Positions 35,765 through 48,860 are shown, numbered from the stretch's first letter. The stretch: DNA of 64,000 bases from Datisca glomerata (GCA_003255025.1 QANY01007196.1:236666-300665), one strand, 5' to 3'. Notes: a model not told the origin generated them from the sequence alone. Made by a program: numbers and translations.

Positions 35765-37100
35765 ACGAAAGTCCTACATCAAATGGCACGCTTCAAACTT
35801 TGGGATTGCTCTTGATGGGCGTAGGGAGTAAGGATAATCCTTATCCTTCAATTTTTGTCCTTTTTGTTATGTTTTTCCATCCTAATCTAACATCTGTACA
35901 GGTTAGGCATCGTAGCTGCTGTCGTTGAGATGCTACGGAGTTGTGCAGTTTCTGAATCCGTGAGCATGTGCGCTTAGGTGTTGGATTTGGGTTGCTCACC
36001 TTTACAGCATATGAGAGTCATATGCATTCAAGTTCTCAATGGTATGCCTTCACGTTGGATATTGTATGTACTTGTTGGAGGTAATGATTGTTGTTTTGTT
36101 TTATTCGTTCAATTATTCTATATATAGATGTCCTCTTTAATTTAATTCACTATTGTTTTCGATGTGTTGTGGTTCTCTTCTCCTCTTTTTAATCTTTCTC
36201 TACCTTTTGAAATTGGATCTTGATTCAGAGCCATTTGGGTTATGATTTATATTTAATTCTTCTGATGGGTTTTCAGAATTTAAGATTTTTTCATATATTA
36301 TGATTTATATTTAATTCTTTCGATGGGTTTTCAGAATTTAAGATTTTTTCATTTATGTATATATTTTCTGGGGGTCGGGGGGCAATTCAATCTTGGATTG
36401 ATCATTGGGAGGTTAGATAAGGTTGATAAGTTTTCTGCTTGGGTGTTGCTCTGTGTTCTGGTAATTGGCCTTCAAGTTTTAGCAATGTACGGTTATGGAT
36501 TTTGCTTGATTCTATGCCTAAAAATAGGATGATATCGTACAACATTTTGAATTATTCATTGCTTTGTGTATGTACTTGCTCTCTCATGAGGAAGATATTG
36601 TAGAAAGGTGTTAGGGAGTGGAACTTGAATTTGTTTTAATCATGTTGTAATAACAAAATTAAGGCATCTAGAAAGATTTTTTAGTTCATGTACACTTTTT
36701 GTTGATGATTTCAGCCTTTGATAGAATTCATACTTATCCACGAGAGCTCGAAATCCGACATCGAATGGCGCATTTCAAAGTTTGTTGCTGCTCTCAATGG
36801 GATAGGGGGTAAGGATAATCTTCATCCTTTGATTTTTGTCTTTTTTGTTATGATTTTCCATCCTGATCTAACACATGTACAAGCTAGGTGTTGTAAGTTC
36901 CTATCGTGGAGTTGTTAGAGGGCAACCAGAATTGTTTAGCCTCTAAACCCACAACCAACCACGTGCTTTCAGATGCTGGATTTGAGTTGCTTGGCTTTGC
37001 AGTACATGGGACTCACGTGTCTTCACGTTCGAGGTAATGATGGTTGGTTTGTCTTATTTGTTCAATTATTCTATATATAGGTGTGCTCTTTGATGATGTA
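35765..37100 (+). repeat. Internal duplication in the putative Helitron (two ~350-bp copies)
   Basis: 35765-36130 and 36740-37100 share blocks in order: ATC(A/G)AATGGC(A/G)C(G/A)(C/T)TTCAAA, GTAAGGATAATC(C/T)TCATCCTT-like text, TTTTCCATCCT(A/G)ATCTAACA, GAGTTGCTT(G)G-like text and GGTAATGATGGTTG / TTCAATTATTCTATATATAG. Shorter related modules occur at ~40240-40360 and ~42235-42400, both ending near GTAATGATG or GGAGGTAAT and TTGTCT(C/T)ATTTG. A CCATGGAAG/CCATGGAGAAGCTC pair (35500-35700) recurs in part at ~39580-39740 together with CTCGACCATCCGT. Confidence 0.7.
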
Positions 37101-40100
37101 TATTGTGTTTGTCTGTCTGCGTTTTTAGGTTTACTTTCTCTTCATATTTTATTTATTATGTTTATTGTTTGTGTGTTTTTGTTGGTTATCGACATCAAAT
37201 TTAAAGATTCATTCTTTATATAATTGGACTAAAAGATTTGCGTTTGGGTGTATCACCCTGAGACCCTTTTGTTTTTGTGAATTCATATGTAGTTGAAGTG
37301 TTATTTGAATATACATCAGTTTCATGAGCTCCGTTTCTAATTTGGTGGGTTAGCTTAGGTTGGGTTCAAGTTCAATTTCTGTCAACTAGCTAATATAGAT
37401 TTTCGGTAATGATACAAATGACATATTAGAACTATTAGTATATGATCGTCTATTTATTTTTCTTTAATCATAATTGACTACATGGGTGATGTTACCATTA
37501 AGGATGGTTTAGAACAGGCAATGGTTTTATCAGTGAACCTTGGGTGAAAGACTAACCAAGCCTCTTTGCACTTTTTTGGCTTTAGAGTGTCCTTATACTG
37601 AACTTCATGCCCATGACTGTGATTTTGACTTAATGAAATTTAAATGACACCTAACGATGTTATGGCCATGGGTATTCCTCTTTTCTTCAATTGTTTTATT
37701 ATCCCGTATTTCCCTTTTTCTTTATTTACATTATATCTTTGGTTTATTTGGTTTCTTTTGTGACCAAATGGTGGGTTTACTACCATTTTTTACTGTGATT
37801 ATGACACTAAAGTTCGCAGCTTTTTACCTTTTTGTTAATTAATTCTATTTAATTGACTATTGATTATAAAGCTATGTTTAATAAATGTACGAAATAGTCC
37901 GATTTCCTAATTTCTTGAACTTCCAATGGTGTAGGCTATGACGAAAAACAACACATGCATTTTTCTTGGCCTCTTGTGTTTATTAAACCAATCATTTTTA
38001 ATGGAGTTGATTTCAAGTTCAAACGCTTTTTTACGGTTGGAAAGGCATGCTAAAGACATTGTCTTACTAAGGAGCAACAATTTTGAATTTCTTTAATTCA
38101 TGTGCTGTCATCCTATATTTAATCCAATAATAATTACAGGGATAACATTACTCATGGAAATTGCTTTATTGGTAACTGAGTCAAGTCGATAACCTTCTGT
38201 CTTAATAACTTGAAATAGTTAACTTATGAAATGTTGAAAAAGGAGAAGAGGGGAGTTTTTTTAGACGAGAAGAGATGAGCTTGAATGCACTTGGCCGATG
38301 GATTCGATCAATAATTGTTTGAAGTTCAAATCAACTTATTTTATTTGCTTGTTTGCTGAAACCTTCCCTCTCAAAATTCTCTCTCTTTAGCACTCATTCT
38401 GTGTTTGATCTTAAACCTTTCTTGCATGCATACTTTTATTAGTCTTTGTACATCATAAAAGTTCTAGATGGAAAGTTTTGTAAGGCTCATTTATATACAT
38501 CAACACATTAGAAAAATTACTTTATACTTAACCATAGAGTTGGGACATGGAGACTGTAAATTCATGACCCTTCAAGCAAAAATGATGACAATTATGGGTT
38601 GCATCTGCTACTGTGCTGTCATTTTGTATAAAAAAACCTTTGTAGGAGCAAGATGATCCATTTTACCTTTTCCAGCATATACGTTCAAAAGATTGAGAGT
38701 TCATTATCTTTAATACGAGAGTTCTATTAAAGTTTGTTACTTCCTATACAGAATTGAGTTTTTTCTCTTTGATCCTTATTGTTTCACTTACTTATTCAAG
38801 TTGGTGTATTGGTTTTCTGATGGTATGATGGTATGCTCCTCTATAACAAAGGGTAAATTTTTTAATAACAATGGCTAATGATGTGTGATAAGTTGTTGAC
38901 TTTACAAAGGTACTATAACTTGATAGAAGTGTGATGTGTAAGTTAGATGTACAAAATAAGAAGCAATGATGGTTATTGTAGCATTGCTAAGCTGGATTTC
39001 AAGCTAACGTAAGTAATGCTTGAATCATTTTCTTACACAGCTTGTTTGTGATTCATTCAAGCTCTTCGCTAAACAAGGTTGAATAATTAGACCTCAACTT
39101 AGCCATTATATCTTCGCACTCGGGATCAATTGCTTCTTACTTTGATGATAGGCTAATTTGTGTATTTCAATATATGTGTTCTGTCATAGTTAAGTTTGTG
39201 TTCACATATTTGTTTTTTAAATTAATAGATGTTTGGCTTTATGGTTGTGGTTCTACATTATAAGTTTTGTTTATCTGTTATTTGGTGTCTGTACAACAAG
39301 GTTATCATCATGAAATTGTTGCTTGTGTGTAATTGGAACTGTTGTTTTTCTTTTTATTAATCTTTTGAATTCTGAATATTAGTTTAATTTATTTGTCTCT
39401 CTTATGTGCTATTTTTAGCTGTTTTGGTTAGTATAATTATGATGAATTTGACAATTCATTTTGGCTGGTTATTTAGAGTGGGTTTCTCATGACGGAAGTG
39501 TAGTCCATTAGATTTTGTGAATGTCATATTAAGATAGAGTTAAGAGAATATCCAATTTACTTTGTGAAATTTGAGAATTGTTAGACTAAATCTCGACCAT
39601 CCGTTTGGTGGGTGAGGTCATTTTTAGCCGTCCATCGTTGTTGGGTTATTGATCTCGGTAGTTTGTGTCGTGTGTCAAAGAGAGAGGGAGGAAGATAGGA
39701 TCTCGAAGCTTCAACCATGGAAAGTCTATGCAAGCTTCCGCACGGTGCATTCGGTAAGTTCAACTCAAATGTTTGTCTCTGTTTTTATCAATTTTGCTAT
39801 GTGTTTTTTTTTCTGGAGTCATTTTTTATCTCCGTTGGTTTGTTGGGTGAATAGTTGATAGCTGGCTCTGTCTCTGTTTTTATCCATTGTATTTGTCTCT
39901 GTTTTTTATCTCTTTTTCGAGGGGGAAATGGATTATAAAGGTACTTTGAAGCTGAAGTTTTTTTATATTTACTTTATTATTGGTGAGAATCGTTATGATA
40001 GTCAGGGACTTCACTAGGTTTTAAATATATGATTTTACACTTCTAGGCTCTAAATAATTTATGATTTTGATTTAGGAGGTAAGAATGTGATTAATTAAAC

Positions 40101-40339
40101 CTACATTTTAGTTGAGTTTATTTTAATTGATATTTGATAAATAGTTTGAGGGCAAACATTTTTTTGTTAAATTGAATTATTGTAATGTTAATTTTGTCGG
40201 AAAAAATGACTGTCTTGTGAAAAAATCACGTTGGTGAGTCAGTTCGTTCAGATGATCACTTGCATGGCTTCATGTTGGCTGCTGCACTTGACTATCAGAA
40301 GTAATGATGATTATCTTGTCTCATTTGCTCAATCGATAT

Positions 40340-40362
40340 GTGTGTGTGTGTGTGTGTGTGTG
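40340..40362. repeat. (GT)n microsatellite
   Basis: An uninterrupted GT dinucleotide run within the putative Helitron. Confidence 0.95.
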
Positions 40363-43300
40363 TTTATTACGTATTGAACTTCTGTATTTTTCTATAGCAA
40401 TTAATTGGATTTTCATTTGAAATTGTTTGAAATGGTAATAGTTCATGTATAAAAACTCGCTGTTTTGTTCAGCTACTCTGGGCTCTATTGGAGGGTTTGC
40501 AATTACAGATATGTTATATGATTTAAAGCTTCAGCTTTGAAGGCATAGATTTATCTTTTTCATCTGTATATTGTTTCTTTGTTATGCAAAACAATGTGTT
40601 ATGTTTCTAAGAAAAATAAAACGGTTTTAACTAAATGTTCATTGATCTTCAAAAATAGTTTTAGATAATTCACCATGCAGGGGCTTAACATTATTAGATT
40701 TTTAGTATTTCAAGATTATTTTATACAAAGGTTTGATTTATTTTTTTCGGTGAGGTGTAGAAATATTGATTGGATTACAGATGTTTGCTTATTGTTATTT
40801 GGTGAACGGTAGAATTTGGCTGAGCATGTTTTATTTTTTTTGGTTATTTGCTTTGTTTTATTCGACGCCTACCATATATCTATCTTCTTAATCGTTGTGT
40901 TTTGTTTATATGATTTGTTCAGGATATTTTGTTTTTTTAAACTTAGGGTATTTTATTAGGATCTAATTGTTTTTAGTCAATCAGTGGTCTTCATTTTTTA
41001 GCTCCATTTTTAGTCGGTAAGTTTTGTTTGTTTATGTATATAAATTTGACTTAGCAATTATAGATATTTAACTTCTCCTTCGTAGCCCTTTGTGTTTCTT
41101 TACTCTTTGTTTATGAAGGTGGATAAAAAATTTCTTAATTGTTGGACATGCATGATTTCTGTTTTTGTTGTGTGTGTTGCTTTTTAGTTTTTGGCTGTGC
41201 TTGTATGGTTTTCAATTTAGTTCTCATTTGTCTTGTGGTGGTTTTGGCTTGGTCTTTTTTTTCCTTATAGAATGATAACCTTCTGTTCATAAATGGAGAT
41301 GGGTTTTGATAGATTTTAACCTTCTGTCTGTGATTAGTACAGGTGTGAGAATTTTTTCCTTTTCATTTTTGTTGTTAGTTGGTGTTTAATTTAGGGTTTC
41401 CATTTCCTTTGATAATTAGTGTTTAAGTCTAGGATTTTTCCAATTGTTATAGATGTAATTTATAATTTGATTTTGTTCGATTATTTTGTTGTTGTTGTGA
41501 GTTGATTTCTATAGCTTTAAGAATTAGGTTTTATTAGCATATTTAATGATTTGGAGGGTTTTTTTTGTTTTTCTATAGGTATGTGCTTTTTTTCCCGTCT
41601 TATTTTCTGTTTTCCCAGATATATTTGTATCATTTTTTTGTTAGTATTTTGGTGGTTGTGCCCTTTTTGTTAATCGGTGTAGCAGTGAATTTTGTTCTTC
41701 TTGTCTCAAATCGTTGATAGCCCATAGCCCTTTATTTGGCTTTAGGATAGACTTACATTTTATTGCAAGTATATATTTTCAATAATAGGTGATCTTTTTG
41801 CCTGTCTTAATCATTGGGGTTTGTTTGTTTTCCATTTGTGGGTTTATAAATTTGATATTCACGTGTTATCCAGCTCCCAATTTTTTTTCTGCTTCATTTT
41901 TCTTCCTGTGACTTTTAGTTTGTAACGTGAACTAGAACTTTTCTTGCTGTTGAGTGTTATGTTGATATTCATATGATTTTTGAAGTAGTTCCTTTTTATG
42001 CTCTTTATACATGTTTACTCAGTTCTATGATTGATTACTTTTGGTTTAGTCCTTGGTTCATGTTTGTTAGTAATATTTTGACTTAAATGATTTGGCTTTG
42101 CATTTTTTTTCCTCTGACTTTTGAGTGTATTTATCTACTCTTTTCTCATATATGTCGATTATGGTTAAAAAAAGTAAAAATTTTTTATAATAACTTAAGA
42201 TTTCAGTCTCAATTGTATTGTTGTTCTTTTAAGGTGCTGGGTTCGAGTTGCTTAGCTTCATAATAGATGGGATTCATGTGCATTCAGATCCTCACTTGCG
42301 TGCTTTCACATTGCTGCTGCATATGACCATCGGAGGTAATATGGTTGCTTTGTCTTATTTGTTTAATCAATATATATATGTGTGTGTTCTTTGACAATAT
42401 ACATTGTGTTTGACTGTTTGTACTTTTAGGTTCTTTCTCTTTGTATTTTGAAAGAAGTGTTATGTTAGTTCTTAGTTGTTTTAGATAAATATGATATTGG
42501 CATCATTACTGCTATCAATTAGTTGAAGTTGCTACATGTATTACTACTGTAAATCGCTACAATGTTGTGTTGGGCTTCATAAATTGTAAGTTCTATTCTT
42601 ATTGTTTTTCAATCTCGTTGAGCTATTTTGTATTGACACTAATAGCTTCTTTTGTAACTTGCTTTCACTATTGATGAAACTTTATGATTTGTATAATTGC
42701 TTTAATGGGTGACTGTCATGATTACGGGAATTATTTTTGCTTTCAAGAACAATTGCGTCTTAAGTATGTTTTTGGAAAGGGAGGATGCATGTTTTGTTCC
42801 TTTTTTGCATTATTATCCATCTACTCCAATAATACATGTAAGCATTTTCTTGTCTTTTTTGTCTAAGTAAATTGATAAAAAAATTCTTCAAGAGGGTACC
42901 ACCAAATTGCACGGGAAGCAAGCAAGTAATCTTCCATTCTTTATGTTCTCATCCAAAGTCATATTATAAGTCACACCTTTGTCGTTTGTCCTGCTAACCT
43001 TAATACTGAATTCCATAGCTGCTTGCGATGATCATCAATGATATGACTTGGTTCTCTATCAGATCATTTATCTTTGTTTTGATTTGTGAGTTCTATGCTT
43101 GCATGACTTTTAGGATTTACCATGCTTTGCTTTTAAGTATAAGAGTGATTCATACTTTGCTGTTGCATTCTTTATATGAAGTGGTCTTCCATTTTGGTTC
43201 CAAGTTATTGTATATAGGCATGAGGGGAGGGGGAGGATATTTTACATTACTGCATATAGACAATTCTCCCTTGTGTTCATTTTTAGGACAAACATTTCAT

Positions 43301-44411
43301 AAACATCTCTAGGTTATAGAGCCATCATGTATATGATAGTTTATTCGCATCTATATGCCTCAATTACATTTCAGATGCTTCTAGGTGATAAAATCGCTGC
43401 CAATTACATAAATTAGATGGTTTATAAAATGGATAAAAAATACTGGAATCAGGTAAGACTTCAGTAGAATGGTCTGCTTCTTTTATGGAAGTAGGATGAT
43501 ATATTATAACAGATATGTTTTTTATATGTTGCATAGTGATGTTCACTTTTTGAGTGTTACTTTAGGGAGAGATAATGTAATGTTAAGTTGTTGAACATAG
43601 TTGGGCTTCTAGATGGAACTCACTAGATGAGTTGCCCCATCCTTTGTTACAATCACGCTTAAAGATGTACTCTTATGCATTGTAATCTATTTTTCATGCG
43701 ATGGATGGTAATTGATGGGAGAGTTACTGCTTTAATTGTGTTTATGTGTTCACACATAATTGTTGGGATATTGGAACTGTATAGGACAAAACTAAGTTGG
43801 GTGTGTTGGTGTCTAAAACCCATGTCTTTAGAAAGAAATAGGAGGATGATAAAGAAAAGAGAGGATTTTCTTGGGATGAGGCTAAAATCTTGAGAACCAT
43901 TCACTTTTTTGTCTAATAAATACATGTATATTCCAATTCTTTCATCAAGGGTTAGACTTGATAGTGATTATATGTCAATGAGCATGCACAGTAGCTCTTT
44001 GAGTTTAAAACCCAGTCAAGATGTGACATGGCTTAGTTGTTAGACTTTTCCTCCTGACATTTTCTCGATTCATTTCCTCGTATTCTAGCTAGCTATTATA
44101 TTCTCTTACTGCTGTTTTTATTCCAAGATTTGCTTGTGAGTTGTCATTTTCGAAAACTACTGTAGTGGTCCAATTTATGAAGATTCACCCTATTTGTAGA
44201 TTTTATTATTGAACAATATACTTAAATATTATGAAATATATATTACGTAAATTGTTCATAAAGTGTCTTCAATTCATCTCTCTCTTTATGTCTCATTTAC
44301 TTTATTTTATTGTTGTCTTATTTTTCTACATTTTGACACAATGAAATTTATGTAATCTTCCATTAAAAATTGAAATCATTAATTTTCAAATAACAAAATC
44401 ACATGATTACA

Positions 44412-44441
44412 GGCACGTGCAACGCACGTGCCCTCACCTAG
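44412..44441 (+). other. Helitron 3' terminal hairpin and CTAG end
   Basis: A perfect 9-bp stem with a 3-nt loop lies 5 bases before CTAG. This arrangement is the standard Helitron termination structure in plants. Confidence 0.75.
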
Positions 44442-44944
44442 TTATCTAAAAAAAGGGAAGAATTTGACTTTTTGTTTACATAGGTTGGTCGATATTTAAC
44501 TTTTTGTATTATTCATCTTTACCAATGAGATTATACGCCCGAAACTATAGTCTAGACTAAGAAAAATACATATTTGGTCTGTGGATTTTCAAACTTTCTT
44601 GATTTTTTTCGCATTTATACCCATCAATTTTCATGGTCATTTCCAAGTACTCAATCCGCCATTTTTCTATTAAATTTTCCTTTTAGTAAATATTAACATT
44701 AAGCTTGTTTGCTTACATGAATGATATGATTAAATTAAAAATTATATGCCTAATATGTAAAATACCGTTTTTATACCTTTTTTGAAAATAAGAAATTTTA
44801 TATTCTTGATCACCAACTTCACATCACAATTTATAATCTTTATCTTCCGTCATCATTTTTTTCTTTCTCAATGCACATGTCTAACTAATTTCATAATATT
44901 TTATTATTCTTCTACTTCTTTATTTTTCAACGAAATTTTTTCTT
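44442..44944. other. Intergenic, AT-rich
   Basis: I see no gene. T-rich tracts lead into the palindrome array. Confidence 0.5.
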
Positions 44945-46262
44945 CTACTTGAAAGGTTCAAGTAGTTTTTTATGATTACTTGAACCCTTCAAGTAATTAT
45001 TTTTTATTGTCAATCAACACTCATACACCAGAATAACTACTTGAACCATTCAAGTAATTGTTTATTACTACTTGGAGGGTTCAAGTATTTTTTTTATCAA
45101 TCAATTACTCATACATCAGGTGACTATTTGAAGGGTTCAATTAGTTGGTTATGACTACTTGAAGGGTTCTAGTAGTTTTTTTCAGTCTATTACTCATATA
45201 TCAGGTGACTACCTGAAGAGTTTAAATAGTTGTTTATAACTAATTGAAGGGTTCTAGTAGTTATTTTTTTTGTCAGTTAATTACCTACACATCATGTAAC
45301 TACTTGAAGGGTTCAAGTAGTTATCTATGACTACTTGAAGGGTTCAAGTAGTTATCTATGACTACTTGAACCCTTCAAGTAGTTGTTTTTTGTTTGATCA
45401 GTTAGCAATCCAAATACTAGTAAATACTTGAAGGTATCAAGTAGTAATTTTATACTACTTGAGTTCTTCAAATAATTTTTTTAAGTCTATTATCCAGTAA
45501 GCAAATCACTAGTTGATGGCTCAAATATTAATTTTTTACTACTTGGACCTTTCAAGTAGTGTTTTTTTTTCTTGAAATTTGTTATCTAGTAAACTCATCA
45601 CTCACTGCTTGAAAAGTTCAAGTAGTACTTGAACCCTTCAAGTAGTACTTGAACCCTTCAAGTGATTTTTTCTCTCTTGAAGTAGTCAGATACAACTACT
45701 TGAACCCTTCAAGTAATAATTTTTTTACTTCCAGAATCAAAATCATTACTTGAAGGGTTTAAATCGTCACATACAACTACTTGAACCCTTCAATTAATTT
45801 TTTTACCTCCAGAATCAAAATCAATACTTGAACGGTTCAAGTAGTCAGATACAATTACTTGAACCTTTCAAGTAATATTATTTTTATTTTCAGAATCAAA
45901 CTTCCTGCTTGAAGGGTTCAAGTAGTCAGAAATAACTACTTGAGCCCTTCAAGTAATATTTTTTATTAGTTCCAGAATCAAAATCACTACTTGAAGGGTT
46001 CAAGTAGTCAGATACAACTACTACTTGAACCTTTCAAGTACTTATTCTGATTCTCTCACTCACTTATTCAGAGAGCATGTGATTACTTGAATGGTTCAAG
46101 TAGTTAAAACCATTACTTGAAGGGTTCAAGTAGTCATATACAACTACTACTTGAACCTTTCAAGTACTTATTCTGATTATCTCACTCATTTATTCAAAGA
46201 TCATGTGACTACTTGAAAGGTTCAAGCAGTAATTTATAACTACTTGAACCATTCAAGTAGTT
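44945..46262. repeat. Array of ~32 short palindromes (CTACTTGAA-NNN-TTCAAGTAG)
   Basis: Each unit has arms CTACTTGAA and TTCAAGTAG around a 3-base core that is usually GGG or CCC, sometimes AGG, CAT or CGG. I count about 32 units in 1.3 kb, with both core orientations. Spacing is irregular up to ~45600. From ~45700 to 46030 it becomes a higher-order repeat: a GGG-core unit, TAGTCAGATACAACTA, a CCC-core unit, then a T-rich spacer with CCAGAATCAAAATCA. Every unit could form a hairpin and pairs of units could form longer ones. It is non-coding and bounded on the right by the GAA array. Confidence 0.95.
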
Positions 46263-46326
46263 AATTTATTATGACAGTGGTAAAGCAGAGACCATTTAAC
46301 TGAAAAATGATGGGTCAAAGGGTATC

Positions 46327-46706
46327 AAAGAAGAAGAAGAAGGGTATAGAAGAAGAAGAAGAAGAAGAAGAAGAAGAAGAAGAAGAAGAAGAAGAAGATG
46401 AAGAAGAAGAATATGAAGAAGAATAAGAAGGGTATCGAAGAAGAAGAAGAAGAAGAAGAAGAAGAAGAAGAAGAAGAAGAAGAAGAAGAAGAAGAAGAAG
46501 AAGAAAAAGGGTATCGAAGAAGAAGGGTATCGAAGAAGAAAAAGAAGAAAAAGAAGAAGAAGAAGAAGAAGAAGGGTATCGAAGAAGAAGAAGGGTATCG
46601 AAGAAGAAGAAGAAGAAGAAGAAGAAGAAGAAGAAGAAGAAGAAGAAGAAGAAGAAGAAGAAGAAGAAGAAGAAGAAGAAGAAGAAGAAGAAGAAGAAGA
46701 AGAAGA
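46327..46706. repeat. Long GAA/TTC triplet-repeat array
   Basis: About 380 bp of GAAGAA, with purest blocks at ~46350-46396, 46440-46503 and 46600-46706. It is interrupted several times by AAGGGTATCGAAG, so a longer unit was also duplicated. All reading frames through it (poly-Glu, poly-Arg, poly-Lys, and poly-Ser/poly-Leu on the other strand) are artefacts. The array borders the mitochondrial-like segment. Confidence 0.97.
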
Positions 46707-48236
46707 ACTTATCTCTCTATTCCCCTTTCTGGTCTCTGGTCGACTTGTCACGATCCATTGGTTCATATAGAATCCATGTCTCGTCTTCACGGGTAAGCAT
46801 ATCATCTCTTGAGTGGTAGATCCTCAACCTCTTGCTTGATAGTGGGTAAGACTATAAGAAAAATCTTCAACCAAGGATACTGAGTCTGATCGGGGAGAAG
46901 GACATCTATCTTGACTGTCTAGCTATGACTAAAAAAACCTACTTGTGACAACTCGACACTGGAAGCTTTGATGATAAGCACACGACCATAAGTTGTCTTT
47001 GCTTATTTCCTTGCTTGGGCGACTTTCACTTTCAACCCGATTCACCGCCTACGTGCCCTTTACGCCCAATCATTCTGAAGAACACTTGCCCCCCATCTTA
47101 CTACGGCTTCTGGCATGGAACTAACGGTCGCTTTGATCCATTACACATCAAGTTTTTGATGTCAAGAACAGTAGCAGCAACAGCGTCAGTTAAGGCTCAT
47201 TCTGAAAGAGATATATGTGGAGCGGTTCCAGTCCCTTTGGGAAGGACTGACGCCGGCTTCGGTCAAGCGAGCTAGTTGGCTCAAAATAGCTTTCTATGTT
47301 AAATGTTGTAGTGTGTCTCTTATGCGCGCCTATGGCGGGTGTTGAGATCGACACTAATCCTTATCGCATCCGATATCCTTAAACCACATTTTACAAACAA
47401 ACAGGTATACCGCCACGCAGTATTCTTTTGTGAGACAACCAGAATTTTTCTGATCCACTTGCTTTCTCGCTTGACTTGAAAACTGGAAAAACTCGGCAGA
47501 TATCGGAAAGAAAACAAGGAGTTTACTACGAATGCTTTTTTTATAGAGAGAGAGTCAGGGGGGTTTGCTTGCTGGCTCTCAAGGCTTATAGTCGGTTCTG
47601 TTTTAAGGTATTCCCTTTCATTAGCTACGCGAGGTTAGACCTTGACTGAAAGGAAAAGGAGAAGGGACGAGTGGCTCTGATAACACATAGAACGCAGTTT
47701 TTTTATAGCAATTCTGAACCTGTTGCCACTCACAGGCTCCATATCTCCTTCCCTTTTTCTCGGTCCCCCTACATTCTGGAATATTGTAAAGAAATAGACA
47801 CTTTTCATCCCCTTTGCATTTTTTTGAATATGAAATCAATCAATTTGCCTTCACCTTAGGAATTGTGCTAGCCTCTATATCACGGGAAAGGGTGGAAGAG
47901 AGATGGGGCAACTACCTTTGGGGCCCTACCCAACCTAGATAGACCAACACCCTAGAACAGTGAATTTTGAATAGTAAGAGCTCTTTCGCACACCTATAGA
48001 CGAAATAGAAAAATAAAAAATTGGAGGATGCTGAGCGTCTATAGTGAGATCTTGTTGGGGAGGTCTGTCTTGGCGCCTTTCGATCCGGACCTTGACACGG
48101 CTCTCTATTCCTCGGACATAGAGATTCACTTGGAGCATCTGATGGAATGAAATAGAATGTCATCAAGCAATTCAAGGATTCAAGTTTCACAATGTGAAGA
48201 GCTTGAAAACTCCCTGCTTTTTCTTTTTCATCAAGG

Positions 48237-48757
48237 AGTTATGGCATTTCCACTATAAAAAAAATCCAATCCCGCAAAGGATTGTTCATGGAACTACTAT
48301 CGAGATTCTTTGGACCATTTTCCCTAGTATCATTCTGATGTTCATTGCTATACCATCATTTGCTCTCTTATACTCAATGGACGAGGTAGTAGTAGATCCA
48401 TCCATTACTATCAAAGCTATTGGACATTAATGGTATTGGACTTATGAGTATTCAAACTATAACAGTTTCGATGAACAGTCACTCACTTTTGACAGTTATA
48501 CGATTCCAGAAGATGATCTAGAATTGGGTCAATCACGTTTATTATAAGTGGACAATAGAGTAGTTGTACCAGCCAAAAATCATCTACGTATTATTGTAAC
48601 ACCTGCTGATGTACCTCATAGTTGGGTTGTACCTTCCTCAGGTGTCAAATGTGATGCTGAACCTGGTCATTTAAATCAGATCTCTATTTTGGTACAATGA
48701 GAAGGAGGTTACTATGGTCAGTGCAGTGAGATTTGTGGAACTAATCATGCCTTTACG
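48237..48757 (+). pseudogene. cox2: cox2 fragment (mitochondrial cytochrome c oxidase subunit 2)
   Basis: The translation follows plant COX2 from [20 protein letters not shown] through the second membrane helix ([19 protein letters not shown]) to the copper-site region (GQCSEICGTNHAFT). In-frame stops lie at TAA 48428-48430 (where the conserved Gln of GHQWYW is expected), TAA 48545-48547 and TGA 48698-48700. The N-terminal quarter, including the first membrane helix, is missing. The homology stops after HAFT, where plant cox2 commonly has a group II intron (site 691), and GTGCGCCCGG follows, a group-II-like 5' end. There is no intron at the other common site (373), so the donor mtDNA seems to have lacked it. 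Confidence 0.95.
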
Positions 48758-48860
48758 CGTGCGCCCGGAAACATAGGCCCACTCTGGCTCAGCTGCACCA
48801 CCCGGGGTGCGTGCCACCTGAGAATCAAGTTAGTACAGCAATCGGCTGGAGTTGTAGGGA
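48758..48860 (+). other. Probable 5' part of the cox2 group II intron
   Basis: It begins GTGCGCCCGGAAAC directly after the HAFT codons of cox2, matching the GTGYG start of group II introns at a known cox2 intron site. How far the intron sequence extends cannot be judged by eye. Confidence 0.5.

Larger units (their letters stand above)
35131..44441 (+). mobile_element. Putative non-autonomous Helitron, ~9.3 kb
   Basis: The 3' end is characteristic: a perfect 9-bp hairpin (GGCACGTGC, loop AAC, GCACGTGCC at 44412-44432), then CTCAC and CTAG, followed by T. The 5' end is set at TCTTACTCTTATAAAAGAGTG (TC start), but the base before it is T and not the expected A, so that boundary is less sure. 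I find no Rep/helicase coding sequence. The + strand is strongly T-rich and intron-like from ~37 to 44 kb, and contains repeated modules ending in GGAGGTAATG that look like exon/donor junctions. It could be a Helitron carrying gene fragments, or several nested Helitrons sharing one visible end. Confidence 0.55.

Noticed and set aside
36323..43925. Numerous short frames in the putative Helitron
   Set aside because: Hydrophobic, T-rich translations without conserved motifs; no Rep or helicase signatures found.
44945..46262. CRISPR-like array (repeats with spacers)
   Set aside because: The host is a plant; spacers are themselves repetitive and of irregular length, units occur in both orientations, and no cas genes exist here.
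46296..46805. Open frames in the GAA array (poly-Glu/Arg/Lys on +, poly-Ser/Leu/Phe on -)
   Set aside because: All arise from the uninterrupted triplet repeat; there is no non-repetitive protein around them.
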